From contig CAYOKT010000023.1 in NCBI GenBank assembly GCA_964404605.1, positions 1 to 37,030 of the forward strand: a stretch of 37,030 bases of DNA, in the 5' to 3' direction. The notes beneath the pieces are model-generated. The model had not been told where the DNA came from and ran no database searches. It saw nothing but the letters and a program-made list of their open reading frames with translations. This DNA is from CAYOKT01 sp964404605. Its GTDB lineage: Bacteria; Electryoneota; Electryoneia; Electryoneales; Electryoneaceae. Shown here in pieces: positions 7,478 through 15,969 of this stretch (positions are counted from its first letter, which is position 1; every line of letters starts with the position of its first letter). The position numbers and the translations under genes are program-made.

Positions 7478-8833
7478 GTGAAAACCGACCTCCACCCCTA
7501 TGCCGTTCGGGTCCTCAACGACCTGCGGGCGCGCCTCCCTTGGGAGAAACCGTTTCTGCAAGCCGTCGAGGAGGTGTTCGATTCCGTTTCCCTGATATTG
7601 GACCGGAACCCGCAATACGAACAGGAGCGAATCCTGGAGAGGCTCACCGAACCCGAGCAGGTTGTCACCTTCCCGGTCATCTGGACGGACGACCTGAACC
7701 GGATCAACGTCAACCGCGGGTATCGAGTGCACTTCAACAGCGCCCTCGGTCCCTACAAGGGAGGGACCCGCTTCCATCCTTCGGTCAACCTGGGGTCATT
7801 GAAATTCCTGGCGTTCGAGCAGACCTTCAAGAACGCGCTGACCGGGCTTCCCCTGGGAAGCGGAAAGGGCGGCGCGGATTTTCAACTGCGTGGCCGTACC
7901 GACAACGAGATCATGCGATTCTGCCAGTGTTACATGACGGAACTCTATCATTTCATCGGTCCGGACACCGACATTCCGGCCGGTGACATCGGTGTCGGTG
8001 CCCGGGAGATCGGATACCTTTACGGCCAATACAAGCGCCTTACACGCTCTTTCGGCGGATCCCTGACCGGCAAGGGCCTGGGCTGGGGAGGCTCGGTGCT
8101 GAGACCGGAGGCCACGGGGTACGGGGTGGTGTACTTCACGGAGGAGATGCTGCGCACCCGGAACGAGTCCCTCGACGGCAAGACGGTGGTCGTCTCCGGT
8201 TTCGGAAACGTCGCCTGGGGAGTCGTGAAGAAGGTGAACGATCTCGGCGGAAAGGTGGTCACCCTCTCGGGACCCGATGGATTCATCCACGACCCGGACG
8301 GCGTGCGGGGCGAGAAGGTCGACTTCATGCTCGCCATGCGGTTCAGCGGAAGGGACGAGGTGCGGCAGTACGCCGAGCGGTTCGGCGTGGAGTTCCATCC
8401 CGGGAAACGACCCTGGAACGTCCCCTGCGACGTGGCCGTCCCCTGCGCCATTCAGAACGAGTTGGACGAGAAAGACGCCCTGTTGCTGGTCCGCAACGGT
8501 TGTACATGTGTGGTCGAAGGTGCTAACATGCCGACGACGAAGAGGGCGATGGAGGTGTTCCAGGATGCCCCCGGCCTGCTTTTCGCCCCCGGGAAGGCAT
8601 CCAACGCCGGCGGGGTGGCCGTGTCGGGGCTCGAGATGACGCAGAACCGGGAAGGCCGGCACTGGGAGGCGGAGAGAGTGGATGCGACCCTGCGCACCAT
8701 CATGGTGAACATCCACGAAACCTGCACAGTAGCGGCGGAGCAATACGGCTGCCCCGGAGACTACGTCGCCGGCGCCAATATCGGCGGATTCAAACGGGTC
8801 GCTGATGCGATGATCGACCAGGGTGTGCTGTGA
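7478..8833 (+). CDS. gdhA: Glutamate dehydrogenase (hexameric, probably NADP type)
   Basis: This enzyme interconverts 2-oxoglutarate plus ammonium and glutamate using NAD(P)H. The 451-residue length is typical of the small hexameric class. Landmarks include the substrate region GPYKGGTRFHPSVN, the catalytic Lys in PLGSGKGGADF, the PAGDIGVGAREIGYL block, GKGLGWGGSVLRPEATGYG, the Rossmann loop VVSGFGNVAWG and the EGANMPTT and APGKASNAGGV segments. The first catalytic glycine stretch reads GSGKGG rather than the usual GGGKGG. The start is GTG at 7478 with an AGGTG ribosome site, since the upstream in-frame sequence lacks family similarity. The next gene overlaps by 4 bp (GTGA). Position in a sigma-54 operon points to nitrogen control of ammonium assimilation. 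Cofactor choice is inferred from overall resemblance to the E. coli-type enzyme. Confidence 0.93.
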   Translation: MKTDLHPYAVRVLNDLRARLPWEKPFLQAVEEVFDSVSLILDRNPQYEQERILERLTEPEQVVTFPVIWTDDLNRINVNRGYRVHFNSALGPYKGGTRFHPSVNLGSLKFLAFEQTFKNALTGLPLGSGKGGADFQLRGRTDNEIMRFCQCYMTELYHFIGPDTDIPAGDIGVGAREIGYLYGQYKRLTRSFGGSLTGKGLGWGGSVLRPEATGYGVVYFTEEMLRTRNESLDGKTVVVSGFGNVAWGVVKKVNDLGGKVVTLSGPDGFIHDPDGVRGEKVDFMLAMRFSGRDEVRQYAERFGVEFHPGKRPWNVPCDVAVPCAIQNELDEKDALLLVRNGCTCVVEGANMPTTKRAMEVFQDAPGLLFAPGKASNAGGVAVSGLEMTQNREGRHWEAERVDATLRTIMVNIHETCTVAAEQYGCPGDYVAGANIGGFKRVADAMIDQGVL

Positions 8834-10599
8834 CCCCCGCGAGAGGAAAACAAGAGAACCTCGTGGACTGCGAAGAACTCCACGGCAAGTTCGGCGCCGC
8901 TTCGCGGACCCTCCTGCGCCTTGCCATCCACAGCGGGTCGCGCACCGAGTACCTGTGGGAAGCGTCGCGCGTGCTGTTGTGCTCAACGAGGGCTGACGTT
9001 CTCGATCTCTGGTTCGAAGACGGCGAACAGTGCTATCGCTGGCAAGCCGTGGTGAAGCCTCGTTCCGCCCATCGTCTCAAGAGCGTGGCGGCGGACCACG
9101 GCCGGAGGGAACGAAACAGCGAGGGAGGACCACCGGCCGGGTCCCTATTGGAACGGATCCTGCCCCTCCTGGATCACGGCGGGAGGATCGCCGCCCAGGC
9201 GGAACAGACGAACGGCGGCAGCCGGTGGGTCAATGTACCGGAGCGCGAGGACCGCGGGGACGAAAGGAAGACCGGCGGGGACGCCTTTCGCTGTCTCTCC
9301 CGGTCGGTGGCGATCATACCTTTCGAGATCGACGGGCGGAACGAGGGGGTTCTCCGGTTCGACAGCACCGAACCGGGGTTTTTCTCCCGGAAGCTGGTCG
9401 AATCGTATGAAAACCTGGCCCAGTCGCTCGGCGCGGCGATGGCGAACCGCCGCGCACAGGCGGCCCTGAATGAGCGCATCAAGGAACTCACCTGCATGTA
9501 CCGCATCGCGCAAATCGCTTCCGAATCCAACCTCTCCCTGGGCGATACCCTCTCGGAGATCGTCGAGTTTCTTCCCCCTGCCTGGCAGCACCCGGAAATC
9601 GCCTCGGCGCGCATCATCCTCGATGAGCAGACATTCCGCTCGCGCGGGTTCGAAGACGGGCCGTACCGTCTTGGCGCCGACATCGTCATCCACGGCATTC
9701 GCCGCGGCCGGGTCGATGTGTTCTACACCGACCGGGACAGCGATTCCGGCAAGACGCTGCTCCTCGAGGAGAACCCCTTTCTCGAGGAGGAACGGCACCT
9801 GATTCAAGGGGTGGCGCGGGAGCTGAGTTCCATTATCGAACACAAGCACGCCGAGGAGGAGAAGGCGCGGTTGCTGGAACAGGTCCGGCACGCCGATCGG
9901 CTGGCGACCATCGGGCAACTCGCCGCAGGGGTGGCCCACGAACTCAACGAGCCCCTCGGAAACATCCTCGGATTCGCTCAACTGGCGAACAAGTCCCCCG
10001 GACTGACAGGCTCACTGCGCTCGGACATCGAAAAAATCATCTCGGCTTCCCTGTACGCCCGCGAGATCATCAGGAAGATGATGTTCTTCTCGCGGCAGAC
10101 GCCGTCCCGGAAGATGGAGGTGAACCTGAACAAGCTCGTCGAGGATGGGCTTCTCTTCCTCGAATCACGCTGCACGAAGGCGGGGATCACCGTGGAACGC
10201 AGGCTGGAGCGCGACCTGCCCGTCGTCCTCGGCGACCCGGCCCAGCTTCAGCAGGTCCTGGTCAACCTCGTTGTCAACAGCATCCAGGCCATGCCCGACG
10301 GGGGGAAGTTGACCGTCGGCACAACAGCGCGCGACGGCGCGGTGATCCTGTTCATCGAGGACACGGGAGTGGGTATCGCGCCGGAGAACCTCAAGAGTGT
10401 CTTCATGCCTTTCTTCACCACCAAGGACGTCGGGCGCGGCACGGGCCTCGGCCTGTCCGTCGTACACGGTATCGTTAACTCGCACGGCGGATCGATCAAG
10501 ATCAACAGCGCGGTCGGCGAAGGCACCTGTTTCGAGATACATCTTCCCTCGATGGCGGAAACCTCCGGAGAAGGCGGTCGCGATGGCGAACAGGGGTAA
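8830..10599 (+). CDS. Sensor histidine kinase, two GAF-like sensor domains
   Basis: A 589-residue soluble kinase with no membrane segment, so it senses a cytoplasmic signal. Residues ~15-215 form a GAF-like domain (LLRLAIHSGSRTEYLWEASR to LAQSLGAAMANRRAQ), ~220-335 a second one (LTCMYRIAQIASESNLSLGD onward), followed by a coiled linker. The H-box is GVAHELNEPLGNI with phospho-acceptor His370. The ATPase has the N box (VLVNLVVNSIQAMPDGG), G1 (EDTGVGIAP), F box (FMPFFTTK) and G2 (GRGTGLGLSV). It starts at GTG 8830, overlapping the gdhA stop, and overlaps the regulator gene by 17 bp, so the pair is translationally coupled. The partner is surely the next gene. The ligand is unknown; nitrogen or redox status is a guess from the neighbours. 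Confidence 0.9.
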   Translation: MTPARGKQENLVDCEELHGKFGAASRTLLRLAIHSGSRTEYLWEASRVLLCSTRADVLDLWFEDGEQCYRWQAVVKPRSAHRLKSVAADHGRRERNSEGGPPAGSLLERILPLLDHGGRIAAQAEQTNGGSRWVNVPEREDRGDERKTGGDAFRCLSRSVAIIPFEIDGRNEGVLRFDSTEPGFFSRKLVESYENLAQSLGAAMANRRAQAALNERIKELTCMYRIAQIASESNLSLGDTLSEIVEFLPPAWQHPEIASARIILDEQTFRSRGFEDGPYRLGADIVIHGIRRGRVDVFYTDRDSDSGKTLLLEENPFLEEERHLIQGVARELSSIIEHKHAEEEKARLLEQVRHADRLATIGQLAAGVAHELNEPLGNILGFAQLANKSPGLTGSLRSDIEKIISASLYAREIIRKMMFFSRQTPSRKMEVNLNKLVEDGLLFLESRCTKAGITVERRLERDLPVVLGDPAQLQQVLVNLVVNSIQAMPDGGKLTVGTTARDGAVILFIEDTGVGIAPENLKSVFMPFFTTKDVGRGTGLGLSVVHGIVNSHGGSIKINSAVGEGTCFEIHLPSMAETSGEGGRDGEQG

Positions 10600-11956
10600 G
10601 GGACGCTCGGTCCTGGTCGTGGACGATTCCGAGATGACACTGGAACTTCTCCGGCGGAACCTGGAGTCCGCGGGCTTCACCACCTATACGGCCCTCAGCG
10701 TTCCCGGCGCGCTGCAACTGCTGGAGACGACACCTGTGGATCTCGTGGTCACGGACGTGAAGATGCCCGGGGTCAGCGGTCTGGACCTGGTCCGGCACAT
10801 CCAGGAAAACCTCCGGGACACCGAGGTGATGGTCATCACGGGCTACCCGAACGTGAACGGAGCCGTCACGGCGATGAAGAACGGCGCCCTGGACTACCTG
10901 ACGAAGCCGTTCACCGACGAGGAACTCCTGTCGTCGGTGAACCGGGCCTTCGACAAGCTCGAGATGCGGCGCGCCGACAGCTCGCGGAAGAGAACGACGG
11001 GCGCGCATCGTGGGCTCCTGGGTGATTCCCGGGCCATGGAGAGCATATACACACAGATCGAGCGGGCTTCACGCACCCGCGCCATCGTGCTCATCTCGGG
11101 CGAGAGCGGCACGGGGAAAGAACTCGTCGCCCGGGCGATTCATTATGCGAGCGAGCGCAAATCCGCCCCCTTCGTGCCCGTCAACTGCGGAGCCATCCCC
11201 CAGGGGCTGCTGGAAAGCGAACTCTTCGGTCACGTCAAGGGAGCGTTCACCGGGGCCACGGAGTCGCGCGCCGGGTTCTTCCTGACCGCGGACGGCGGCA
11301 CCCTCTTCCTCGACGAAATCGGAGAGACCAGCCAGGCCATGCAGGTCAAGCTGCTCCGGGTCCTGCAGGAGAAAGAGGTCTGCATGGTGGGGTCCTCCCG
11401 TCCGCGGAAAATCGACGTGCGGATTATCGTCGCCACGAACAAGGACCTCGCGGAGCTGGTCCGCAAGGGGACGTTTCGGGAGGACCTGTATTTCCGCATC
11501 AACGTTCTCCCCATCTACCTTCCGCCGCTGCGAAACCGGGAGTCCGACATCATCCTGCTGACCAATCATTTCGCGGCGAAATACGCGGAGGAGCTGAACC
11601 GCCCGGTCCCGCAATTCACCGACCGCGTGCTGGACATCTTCCGTAACTATGCCTGGCCCGGGAACGTGCGGGAGCTGGAGAACGTGGTGCAGCGGCTGGT
11701 CGTGATGACGGACGGGGACTGTATCGACGCGCCCGACCTGCCGTCGCTCATGCGCTTCTCCGCCGCCGGCGCCGGGACCGACCTGCGCCGCACCCTGGCG
11801 GAAGTGGAAGCAGATTACGTCCGCAACGTTCTCGAAAGCGTGGGGGGTAACAAGACACGGGCGGCGCAGATCCTGGGCATCGACCGGAAAACCCTGCGGG
11901 TGAAGCTGAAGGAACTCCCGGCGGATGCGACGGAACGCGATACCAGCGGCGACTGA
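10583..11956 (+). CDS. NtrC-family sigma-54-dependent response regulator
   Basis: A 457-residue three-domain activator. The receiver domain (~1-125) has the acidic pair in LVVDDSE, phospho-acceptor Asp58 in VVTDVKMPG, and the conserved Thr and Lys (VITGYP, LTKPF). The AAA+ domain (~145-385) has Walker A GESGTGKE, the sigma-54 contact loop GAFTGA, Walker B GGTLFLDEIGE and the arginine-finger region FREDLYFRINVLPIYLPPLR. The C terminus is a Fis-type helix-turn-helix (NKTRAAQILGIDRKTLRVKL). It overlaps the kinase gene and is its partner. The operon's own sigma-54 promoter at 7005 is its most likely target. Other targets are unknown. Confidence 0.94.
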   Translation: MANRGKGRSVLVVDDSEMTLELLRRNLESAGFTTYTALSVPGALQLLETTPVDLVVTDVKMPGVSGLDLVRHIQENLRDTEVMVITGYPNVNGAVTAMKNGALDYLTKPFTDEELLSSVNRAFDKLEMRRADSSRKRTTGAHRGLLGDSRAMESIYTQIERASRTRAIVLISGESGTGKELVARAIHYASERKSAPFVPVNCGAIPQGLLESELFGHVKGAFTGATESRAGFFLTADGGTLFLDEIGETSQAMQVKLLRVLQEKEVCMVGSSRPRKIDVRIIVATNKDLAELVRKGTFREDLYFRINVLPIYLPPLRNRESDIILLTNHFAAKYAEELNRPVPQFTDRVLDIFRNYAWPGNVRELENVVQRLVVMTDGDCIDAPDLPSLMRFSAAGAGTDLRRTLAEVEADYVRNVLESVGGNKTRAAQILGIDRKTLRVKLKELPADATERDTSGD

Positions 11957-11996
11957 AACGGCGCCCGGGAATGCCGTCCCACGAGATGCATGAAAA

Positions 11997-12022
11997 GGGC
12001 CGGCCGCAAAGGCGGCCGGCCC
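11997..12022. terminator. Bidirectional terminator between convergent genes
   Basis: Perfect 11-bp arms GGGCCGGCCGC (11997-12007) and GCGGCCGGCCC (12012-12022) enclose a 4-nt loop. The hairpin lies between the end of the response regulator (11956, plus) and the end of the HAO-like gene (12048, minus). On the minus strand it is followed by CTTTTC, on the plus strand only by GCTTC, so termination should be better for the leftward transcript. Confidence 0.75.
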
Positions 12023-12047
12023 GCTTCAATCGTTCATCGGGAGCGGC

Positions 12048-13388
12048 TCATTTACCTCCGGACACCGGCTGGAAGAAGTCCTTGTAGAGTTCCTGCATCT
12101 TGCCGGAGCGGATCTCCTCCTTCAGCTCCGCCGTCGGCCGTGACAGCCACTGGTGCAGGGGGTCGTTCGCCAGCAGGCTGTCGATGTAGGCGATGGCTTC
12201 CATGTCCCCCGTGGCGCGCACCTCGGGGAGGAACTTGAAGTAGAAGTGCTGCCCCACCTCGTAGATGCCGTGCCACCAGGTGTAGTCCGGTCCCATCATC
12301 GCGGCGCCGTGACGCGCGCGGCGCCCCTCGTGGTGCCACAGCTCCCAGTAGGTCCATTCCACCTTGTTTCCGAACGCGGCCGGGCTGCCGCCCAGGGACT
12401 TGTTCTTCTTCAGGATCGCCATGATCTCCCCGGCCGGGCGGGCGAACTTCTCGTTGTACAGGTTCACCACCCCGTCGAGCTGGAAGTAGTGCCCGTCGAC
12501 CCATGTCGGCCCGTGGCAGGCGCTGCACACCTCTTTCATGTTGTCACGCTTCTCCGCCCAGTTCTCCGTGTGCCTGGACACCGGCGGCCGGAGGGTCCAG
12601 GAGATGCGCCTGCCGGCATCGTGGGTCACCGGCTGGGTCCGCGTCGCCGAGAGGTGGCAGGTGGCGCAGGTGGGGGCGGCATAGTAGTCCCGCCCGACCA
12701 CCCAGCTTTCGGCATCGAGGTTCATCTTGTCGATGTTGGTGTAATAGGCGATCCCGTGCTTCGACTCCTCGTAGATCTCCTTCTGCGGGTGGTCCGGGCC
12801 GAGGTGGCACTTGCCGCAGGTTTCCGGCTGGCGCGCCTGCGAACGGGAGAAGCTGTGACGCGTGTGGCAGGCGACGCAGGCGCCGAGGGTGCCGTCCGGG
12901 TTGATCCGTCCGATGCCCGAGTTCGGCCAGCTCTTCCGCGCGATCCGGTTCGCCGAGGCCTCGTCGATCTCGACCTTGGTGCCGTGGCAGCTCTCGCAGC
13001 CGGCGATGGCGGCCGGGTTCCCACCCACCACGTGGGCGAGGTAGGCGTCATTCGACTCGAGGATCCGCCCCGCCGTCGCGTGGTAGGAGTGGGTGAACTC
13101 ATCCGCCTCGCTCTCGTGGCACTGGCCGCAGTCCTTCGGCGTCACCAGCGTGGCGATGAGCGCGCCTTCGTGCTCGAAGGCGTCCACCTCGCCGGTCTCC
13201 GCGCCGTGGCAGTCATAGCAGGTCACATCGCCGGCGGCGTGCGCCGAGGTGCTCCACTGCCGGTACAGCCCGGGCGTGACCACCTTGTGGCAGGTCATGC
13301 ACTTGCCCCCCACCGTCCCGGCGGAAGCACGACCCGCCCACCCGGCGGCCAGCGTCAGCAGCGCCGCAACGATCGCAATGCGTCTCAT
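12048..13388 (-). CDS. Octaheme hydroxylamine oxidoreductase-like cytochrome c
   Basis: A 446-residue periplasmic protein with a signal peptide (MRRIAIVAALLTLAAGWAGR...ASA) and eight CxxCH motifs (CMTCH, CYDCH, CGQCH, CESCH, CVACH, CGKCH, CATCH, CSACH). Eight hemes, the segment KHGIAYYTNIDKMNLDAESW before PTCATCH, and the C-terminal block HHEGRRARHGAAMMGPDYTW followed by WHGIYEV fit the HAO-like octaheme family, which oxidises hydroxylamine or hydrazine or, without the heme-tyrosine cross-link, reduces nitrite. I cannot place the cross-link tyrosine without an alignment, so direction is undecided; an organism with this gene set more likely uses the reductive kind. The start at 13388 has a GGGAGGGGG site. 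It lies 165 bp downstream of a Crp/Fnr regulator on the same strand. No membrane anchor is fused. Confidence 0.85.
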   Translation of the reverse strand: MRRIAIVAALLTLAAGWAGRASAGTVGGKCMTCHKVVTPGLYRQWSTSAHAAGDVTCYDCHGAETGEVDAFEHEGALIATLVTPKDCGQCHESEADEFTHSYHATAGRILESNDAYLAHVVGGNPAAIAGCESCHGTKVEIDEASANRIARKSWPNSGIGRINPDGTLGACVACHTRHSFSRSQARQPETCGKCHLGPDHPQKEIYEESKHGIAYYTNIDKMNLDAESWVVGRDYYAAPTCATCHLSATRTQPVTHDAGRRISWTLRPPVSRHTENWAEKRDNMKEVCSACHGPTWVDGHYFQLDGVVNLYNEKFARPAGEIMAILKKNKSLGGSPAAFGNKVEWTYWELWHHEGRRARHGAAMMGPDYTWWHGIYEVGQHFYFKFLPEVRATGDMEAIAYIDSLLANDPLHQWLSRPTAELKEEIRSGKMQELYKDFFQPVSGGK

Positions 13389-13540
13389 CGCACACCCCCT
13401 CCCTTTCGATTTTCCCGGTATCCCGATTCCGAATTCGCGCGAGATTTCACATGCTCCCGCGGGTAAAATCGCCTCCCGGACTTCATCCGGCTGCAGAACA
13501 CAATAAGGAAAGAAGGCCACGGTTTCTTCACAAGTCGAAA

Positions 13541-13559
13541 GGGTGAACCTTTTTCACCC
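13541..13559 (-). terminator. Inverted repeat overlapping the Crp/Fnr stop codon
   Basis: Arms GGGTGAA (13541-13547) and TTCACCC (13553-13559) form a 7-bp hairpin that includes the stop codon of the regulator gene. Only a short TTTC follows on the minus strand, so it may be a weak terminator or a protein-binding site upstream of the HAO-like gene. Confidence 0.4.
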
Positions 13560-14249
13560 CAGGGGAGGCAGGGAGAGGCGGCGCAGTGCTTCGGGGTTGA
13601 GCAGGGTGACATTCCGGCCGCTGACGGCGAGGATCTTGTCGTCCTGCAGGCGGCGGAGGGTTCTCGAGAGGGTGGCCTGGTTCATGTTCAGCATCGCCGC
13701 CAGCTCGCCCTTTTTCATCGGCAGCCGCAGCTTCCGCGGGTCCTCGCCCGCGGCCCCGCCCTTCTCGCGATGCTGCTCGAGCAGGTAGCGCGCCAGCCGC
13801 GCGGTGGCGTCGTTCAGGGTGAGCTGGTCGATCTTGTCGACGAGACGGGTCATCCAGCGCGCCATCGACTCGAACACCCGCCGGAGGAAGGCCGGGTGTC
13901 GCTCCATCAGGGCGAAGACGTGGTCGCGGTGGATGAAGAGTACCGTGGTCTCCTCCTGGGTCACCGCGGTGGCGGGGAAGGTGCCGAGGAAGATCGCCGC
14001 CTCGGCGATCAGGAAGACCGCCTCGGCGAGGTGGAGGATCACCTCGCGTCCCCCGGCGGTGTACCGGGTGAGCTTCACACAGCCGCGGACGACGAGGTAC
14101 ATCCCCGTCGCCTCGTCCCCCTCCTGGAAGATGAGGGTCCCCTTGGGGTAGCTGTGCTCCACCCCCACGGCGAGCAGGTCATGGCAGACCTCCTCGCCGA
14201 GGTTCGCCCCGACCGGGCTCTCGAGAACCTCGCGAACGAACTCGCTCAC
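13554..14249 (-). CDS. Crp/Fnr-family transcription regulator
   Basis: A 231-residue regulator. Residues ~20-135 form a cyclic-nucleotide-like jelly roll (YPKGTLIFQEGDEATGMYLV, RGCVKLTRYTAGGREVILHL, then AEAAIFLGTFPATAVTQEET). A long dimer helix follows (FLRRVFESMARWMTRLVDKI), then a winged helix with GELAAMLNMNQATLSRTLRR and LQDDKILAVSGRNV. There is no N-terminal Cys cluster, so it does not sense oxygen the way FNR does; cAMP, NO or a heme signal are possible. I prefer GTG at 14249 with AGGCGG upstream because it gives a normal family length; an ATG at 14384 would overlap the ATPase gene. The HAO-like gene downstream suggests nitrogen-oxide control. Confidence 0.88.
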   Translation of the reverse strand: MSEFVREVLESPVGANLGEEVCHDLLAVGVEHSYPKGTLIFQEGDEATGMYLVVRGCVKLTRYTAGGREVILHLAEAVFLIAEAAIFLGTFPATAVTQEETTVLFIHRDHVFALMERHPAFLRRVFESMARWMTRLVDKIDQLTLNDATARLARYLLEQHREKGGAAGEDPRKLRLPMKKGELAAMLNMNQATLSRTLRRLQDDKILAVSGRNVTLLNPEALRRLSLPPLG

Positions 14250-14343
14250 ACGCCGCCTGCTGTTGTTTCCGACCCCGCGGACCGCCCTCGACTGCGCGGC
14301 GTTCCACAGTTCCTCAGTACCCCGCTGCCGGCCGATCCGGCCG

Positions 14344-15558
14344 TCACACCCGCGCGAAGGGCAGGGCGATGAAGCCGTCCCCAAGCGGCAGGGTCACCTC
14401 CCCGGAGTGAATCACATACCCCCGCAGGACTCTTTCCGGAAAATCGTGTTTGAAGACCCGCAGGTGCCTGGCCGTCTCCGGTTTCGGTGTGGTCGATGCC
14501 TTCACTTCAATCGGGAGCAATTCATCCCCTTTCTCGAGCACGAGATCGACCTCCGCTCCGGCCAGGGTTCTCCAGTAATACATCCTGGGCTCAATCCCCT
14601 GGTGCAGGAGCGCTTTCAGCACCTCGTCGACCACCGCGGTCTCGAACAGGGAGCCGGCCAGAGGACTTTCCATCGCCTGCTCGGGATCATGAAATCCCAG
14701 CAGGTAGCAGAGTGTCCCGAGGTCGGTAAAATACACCTTCGGCGTCTTGATGAGACGCTTTCCGACGTTCACGAAAAAGGGCCGGAGAATATAGACCTGG
14801 TAAGAGGCTTCGAGAACGGAGAGCCATGCCTTCACGCTGTTGACCGTGATCCCGATGTCCCGTGACAGGTTCGACAGGTTGAGCACCTGGGCGTTTCGCG
14901 CCGCCAGCGCCCGGAGGAAAAGCTGAAAATGGCCCAGGTCCCCGATGTTCCGCAGGCTGCGGACATCCCGCTCGAGATACGTTTGCACATAGCTCGCATG
15001 CCACAACCGCGAGTCACGGTCCGGGTCGGTGGCGATCTCCGGGTAATATCCACGGATCAGCTTGTCCCAAAGATAGGGGTGAGTCTGGCGGGGGTGTTCC
15101 TTCCGCATCCCCTCCTGCCAGGGCAACGGATCATCCGGGAGTCCGGCGAGCTCCCGGTTGGAGAAAGGCATCAATTGCAACACCGCCGCCCTGCCGGCCA
15201 GGGATTCGGTAATCCCCTGGCCGAGCAGCAGGTTCTGCGATCCCGTGAGAATGAATTGCCCCGGCCTCTCCCGGTTTTCATCGACCGCGGCCTTGAGATA
15301 GGGAAACAATTCAGGAACAGCCTGAACCTCGTCGAACACCACCGGCGGTGGATGCAGTGCGAGAAATCCGCGCGGATCGGCCGAGGCCGAGGCACGTACG
15401 TCGGGCAGGTCCAACGAGACATACCCATGAGACTCGCTGAACAGACGGCGAAGGAGCGTCGTCTTCCCCGATTGTCTCGGTCCGGTCAGCACGACCACGG
15501 GAAATTCCCCCGCCGCTCCTAGGAGCACCGGTTCCAGAGATCGTCGCACGTAACGCAT
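14344..15558 (-). CDS. AAA ATPase with DUF4143 C-terminal domain
   Basis: A 404-residue ATPase. It has Walker A (GPRQSGKTTLL, ~25-35), Walker B (PPVVFDEVQAVPELF), sensor 1 (FILTGSQ) and the ERDVRSLRNIGDL motif typical of this family, then a helix-turn-helix (SNLSRDIGITVNSVKAWLSV). The C-terminal DUF4143 part has E-x2-DLVLE-x6-PIEVKAS, the acidic and Lys pattern of a PD-(D/E)xK nuclease-like fold. The start at 15558 follows a GGGGGAACG ribosome site. The family is common, often laterally transferred and poorly characterised; links to toxin-antitoxin-like selfishness or DNA metabolism have been proposed but not settled. The 5' flank is AT-richer than its neighbours and carries a large palindrome, consistent with a mobile cassette. 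Confidence 0.88.
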   Translation of the reverse strand: MRYVRRSLEPVLLGAAGEFPVVVLTGPRQSGKTTLLRRLFSESHGYVSLDLPDVRASASADPRGFLALHPPPVVFDEVQAVPELFPYLKAAVDENRERPGQFILTGSQNLLLGQGITESLAGRAAVLQLMPFSNRELAGLPDDPLPWQEGMRKEHPRQTHPYLWDKLIRGYYPEIATDPDRDSRLWHASYVQTYLERDVRSLRNIGDLGHFQLFLRALAARNAQVLNLSNLSRDIGITVNSVKAWLSVLEASYQVYILRPFFVNVGKRLIKTPKVYFTDLGTLCYLLGFHDPEQAMESPLAGSLFETAVVDEVLKALLHQGIEPRMYYWRTLAGAEVDLVLEKGDELLPIEVKASTTPKPETARHLRVFKHDFPERVLRGYVIHSGEVTLPLGDGFIALPFARV

Positions 15559-15927
15559 CGTTCCCCCGTGTGTCGCCAACAGGACCCCGCTTTCCCCCGC
15601 GCGTGGACAGCCGTGCATCCGCTCGATCTTTCCTTGACCCGAGCTTCCCCACCTCACACGCGTGAGGATGACCAGCATTGCGATGGCGGCTCTCGCCAGG
15701 GCGGCCTTCCACGCACTGCGCGCGAAGGTGGCCGTGTGGAACACCCGTCCGCCACCATCATCCGGCACGACGAACACCGCTCAGTGGTAATTTTGCATTT
15801 CAAATGCAAAATATCAAGCACTCGAGAGACAAATTTTCAATCTCTCGACTCGGAGCACTCCACCTCTCCACCGAGAACGGTCAGAAGGTTAAAACGATTA
15901 ACGTGCACGCGGGAAAAGCGTCCGACG
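15559..15927 (-). promoter_or_regulatory. Leader of the DUF4143 ATPase with a 23-bp palindrome
   Basis: A perfect inverted repeat with arms ATTTTGCATTT and AAATGCAAAAT around one central base lies at 15790-15812. On the minus strand, TTGATA sits at its upstream end and an AAAATT -10-like hexamer at its downstream end with a 17-bp spacer, so the palindrome would fill the core promoter. This is the position of a repressor operator. The leader to the gene start (15558) would be ~225 nt. The region is AT-richer than its surroundings. No gene is visible in it. Confidence 0.5.
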
Positions 15928-15962
15928 GGGTGGCCCTGTCAGCTCTGATGACAGGGCCACCC
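15928..15962. terminator. Strong hairpin downstream of the YfcC-type carrier gene
   Basis: Perfect 14-bp arms, GGGTGGCCCTGTCA (15928-15941) and TGACAGGGCCACCC (15949-15962), enclose a 7-nt loop. The hairpin lies just after the stop of the carrier gene (minus, 15970). Its outer bases (GGGTGGCCC, and a following CATCTC) resemble the repeat family at 1-222 and 6487-6678, so it may be a further member doubling as a terminator. Confidence 0.7.
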
Positions 15963-15969
15963 GGTCATC

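Noticed and set aside
12048..13388. Calling the HAO-like protein a true hydroxylamine oxidase
   Set aside because: The cross-link tyrosine cannot be placed without an alignment, and the gene context gives no ammonia-oxidation genes.
13389..13540. Crp/HcpR-type operator (TTGTGA half-site near 13532, also near 25428)
   Set aside because: Only one half matches in each case; the second half is too degenerate to support a site.
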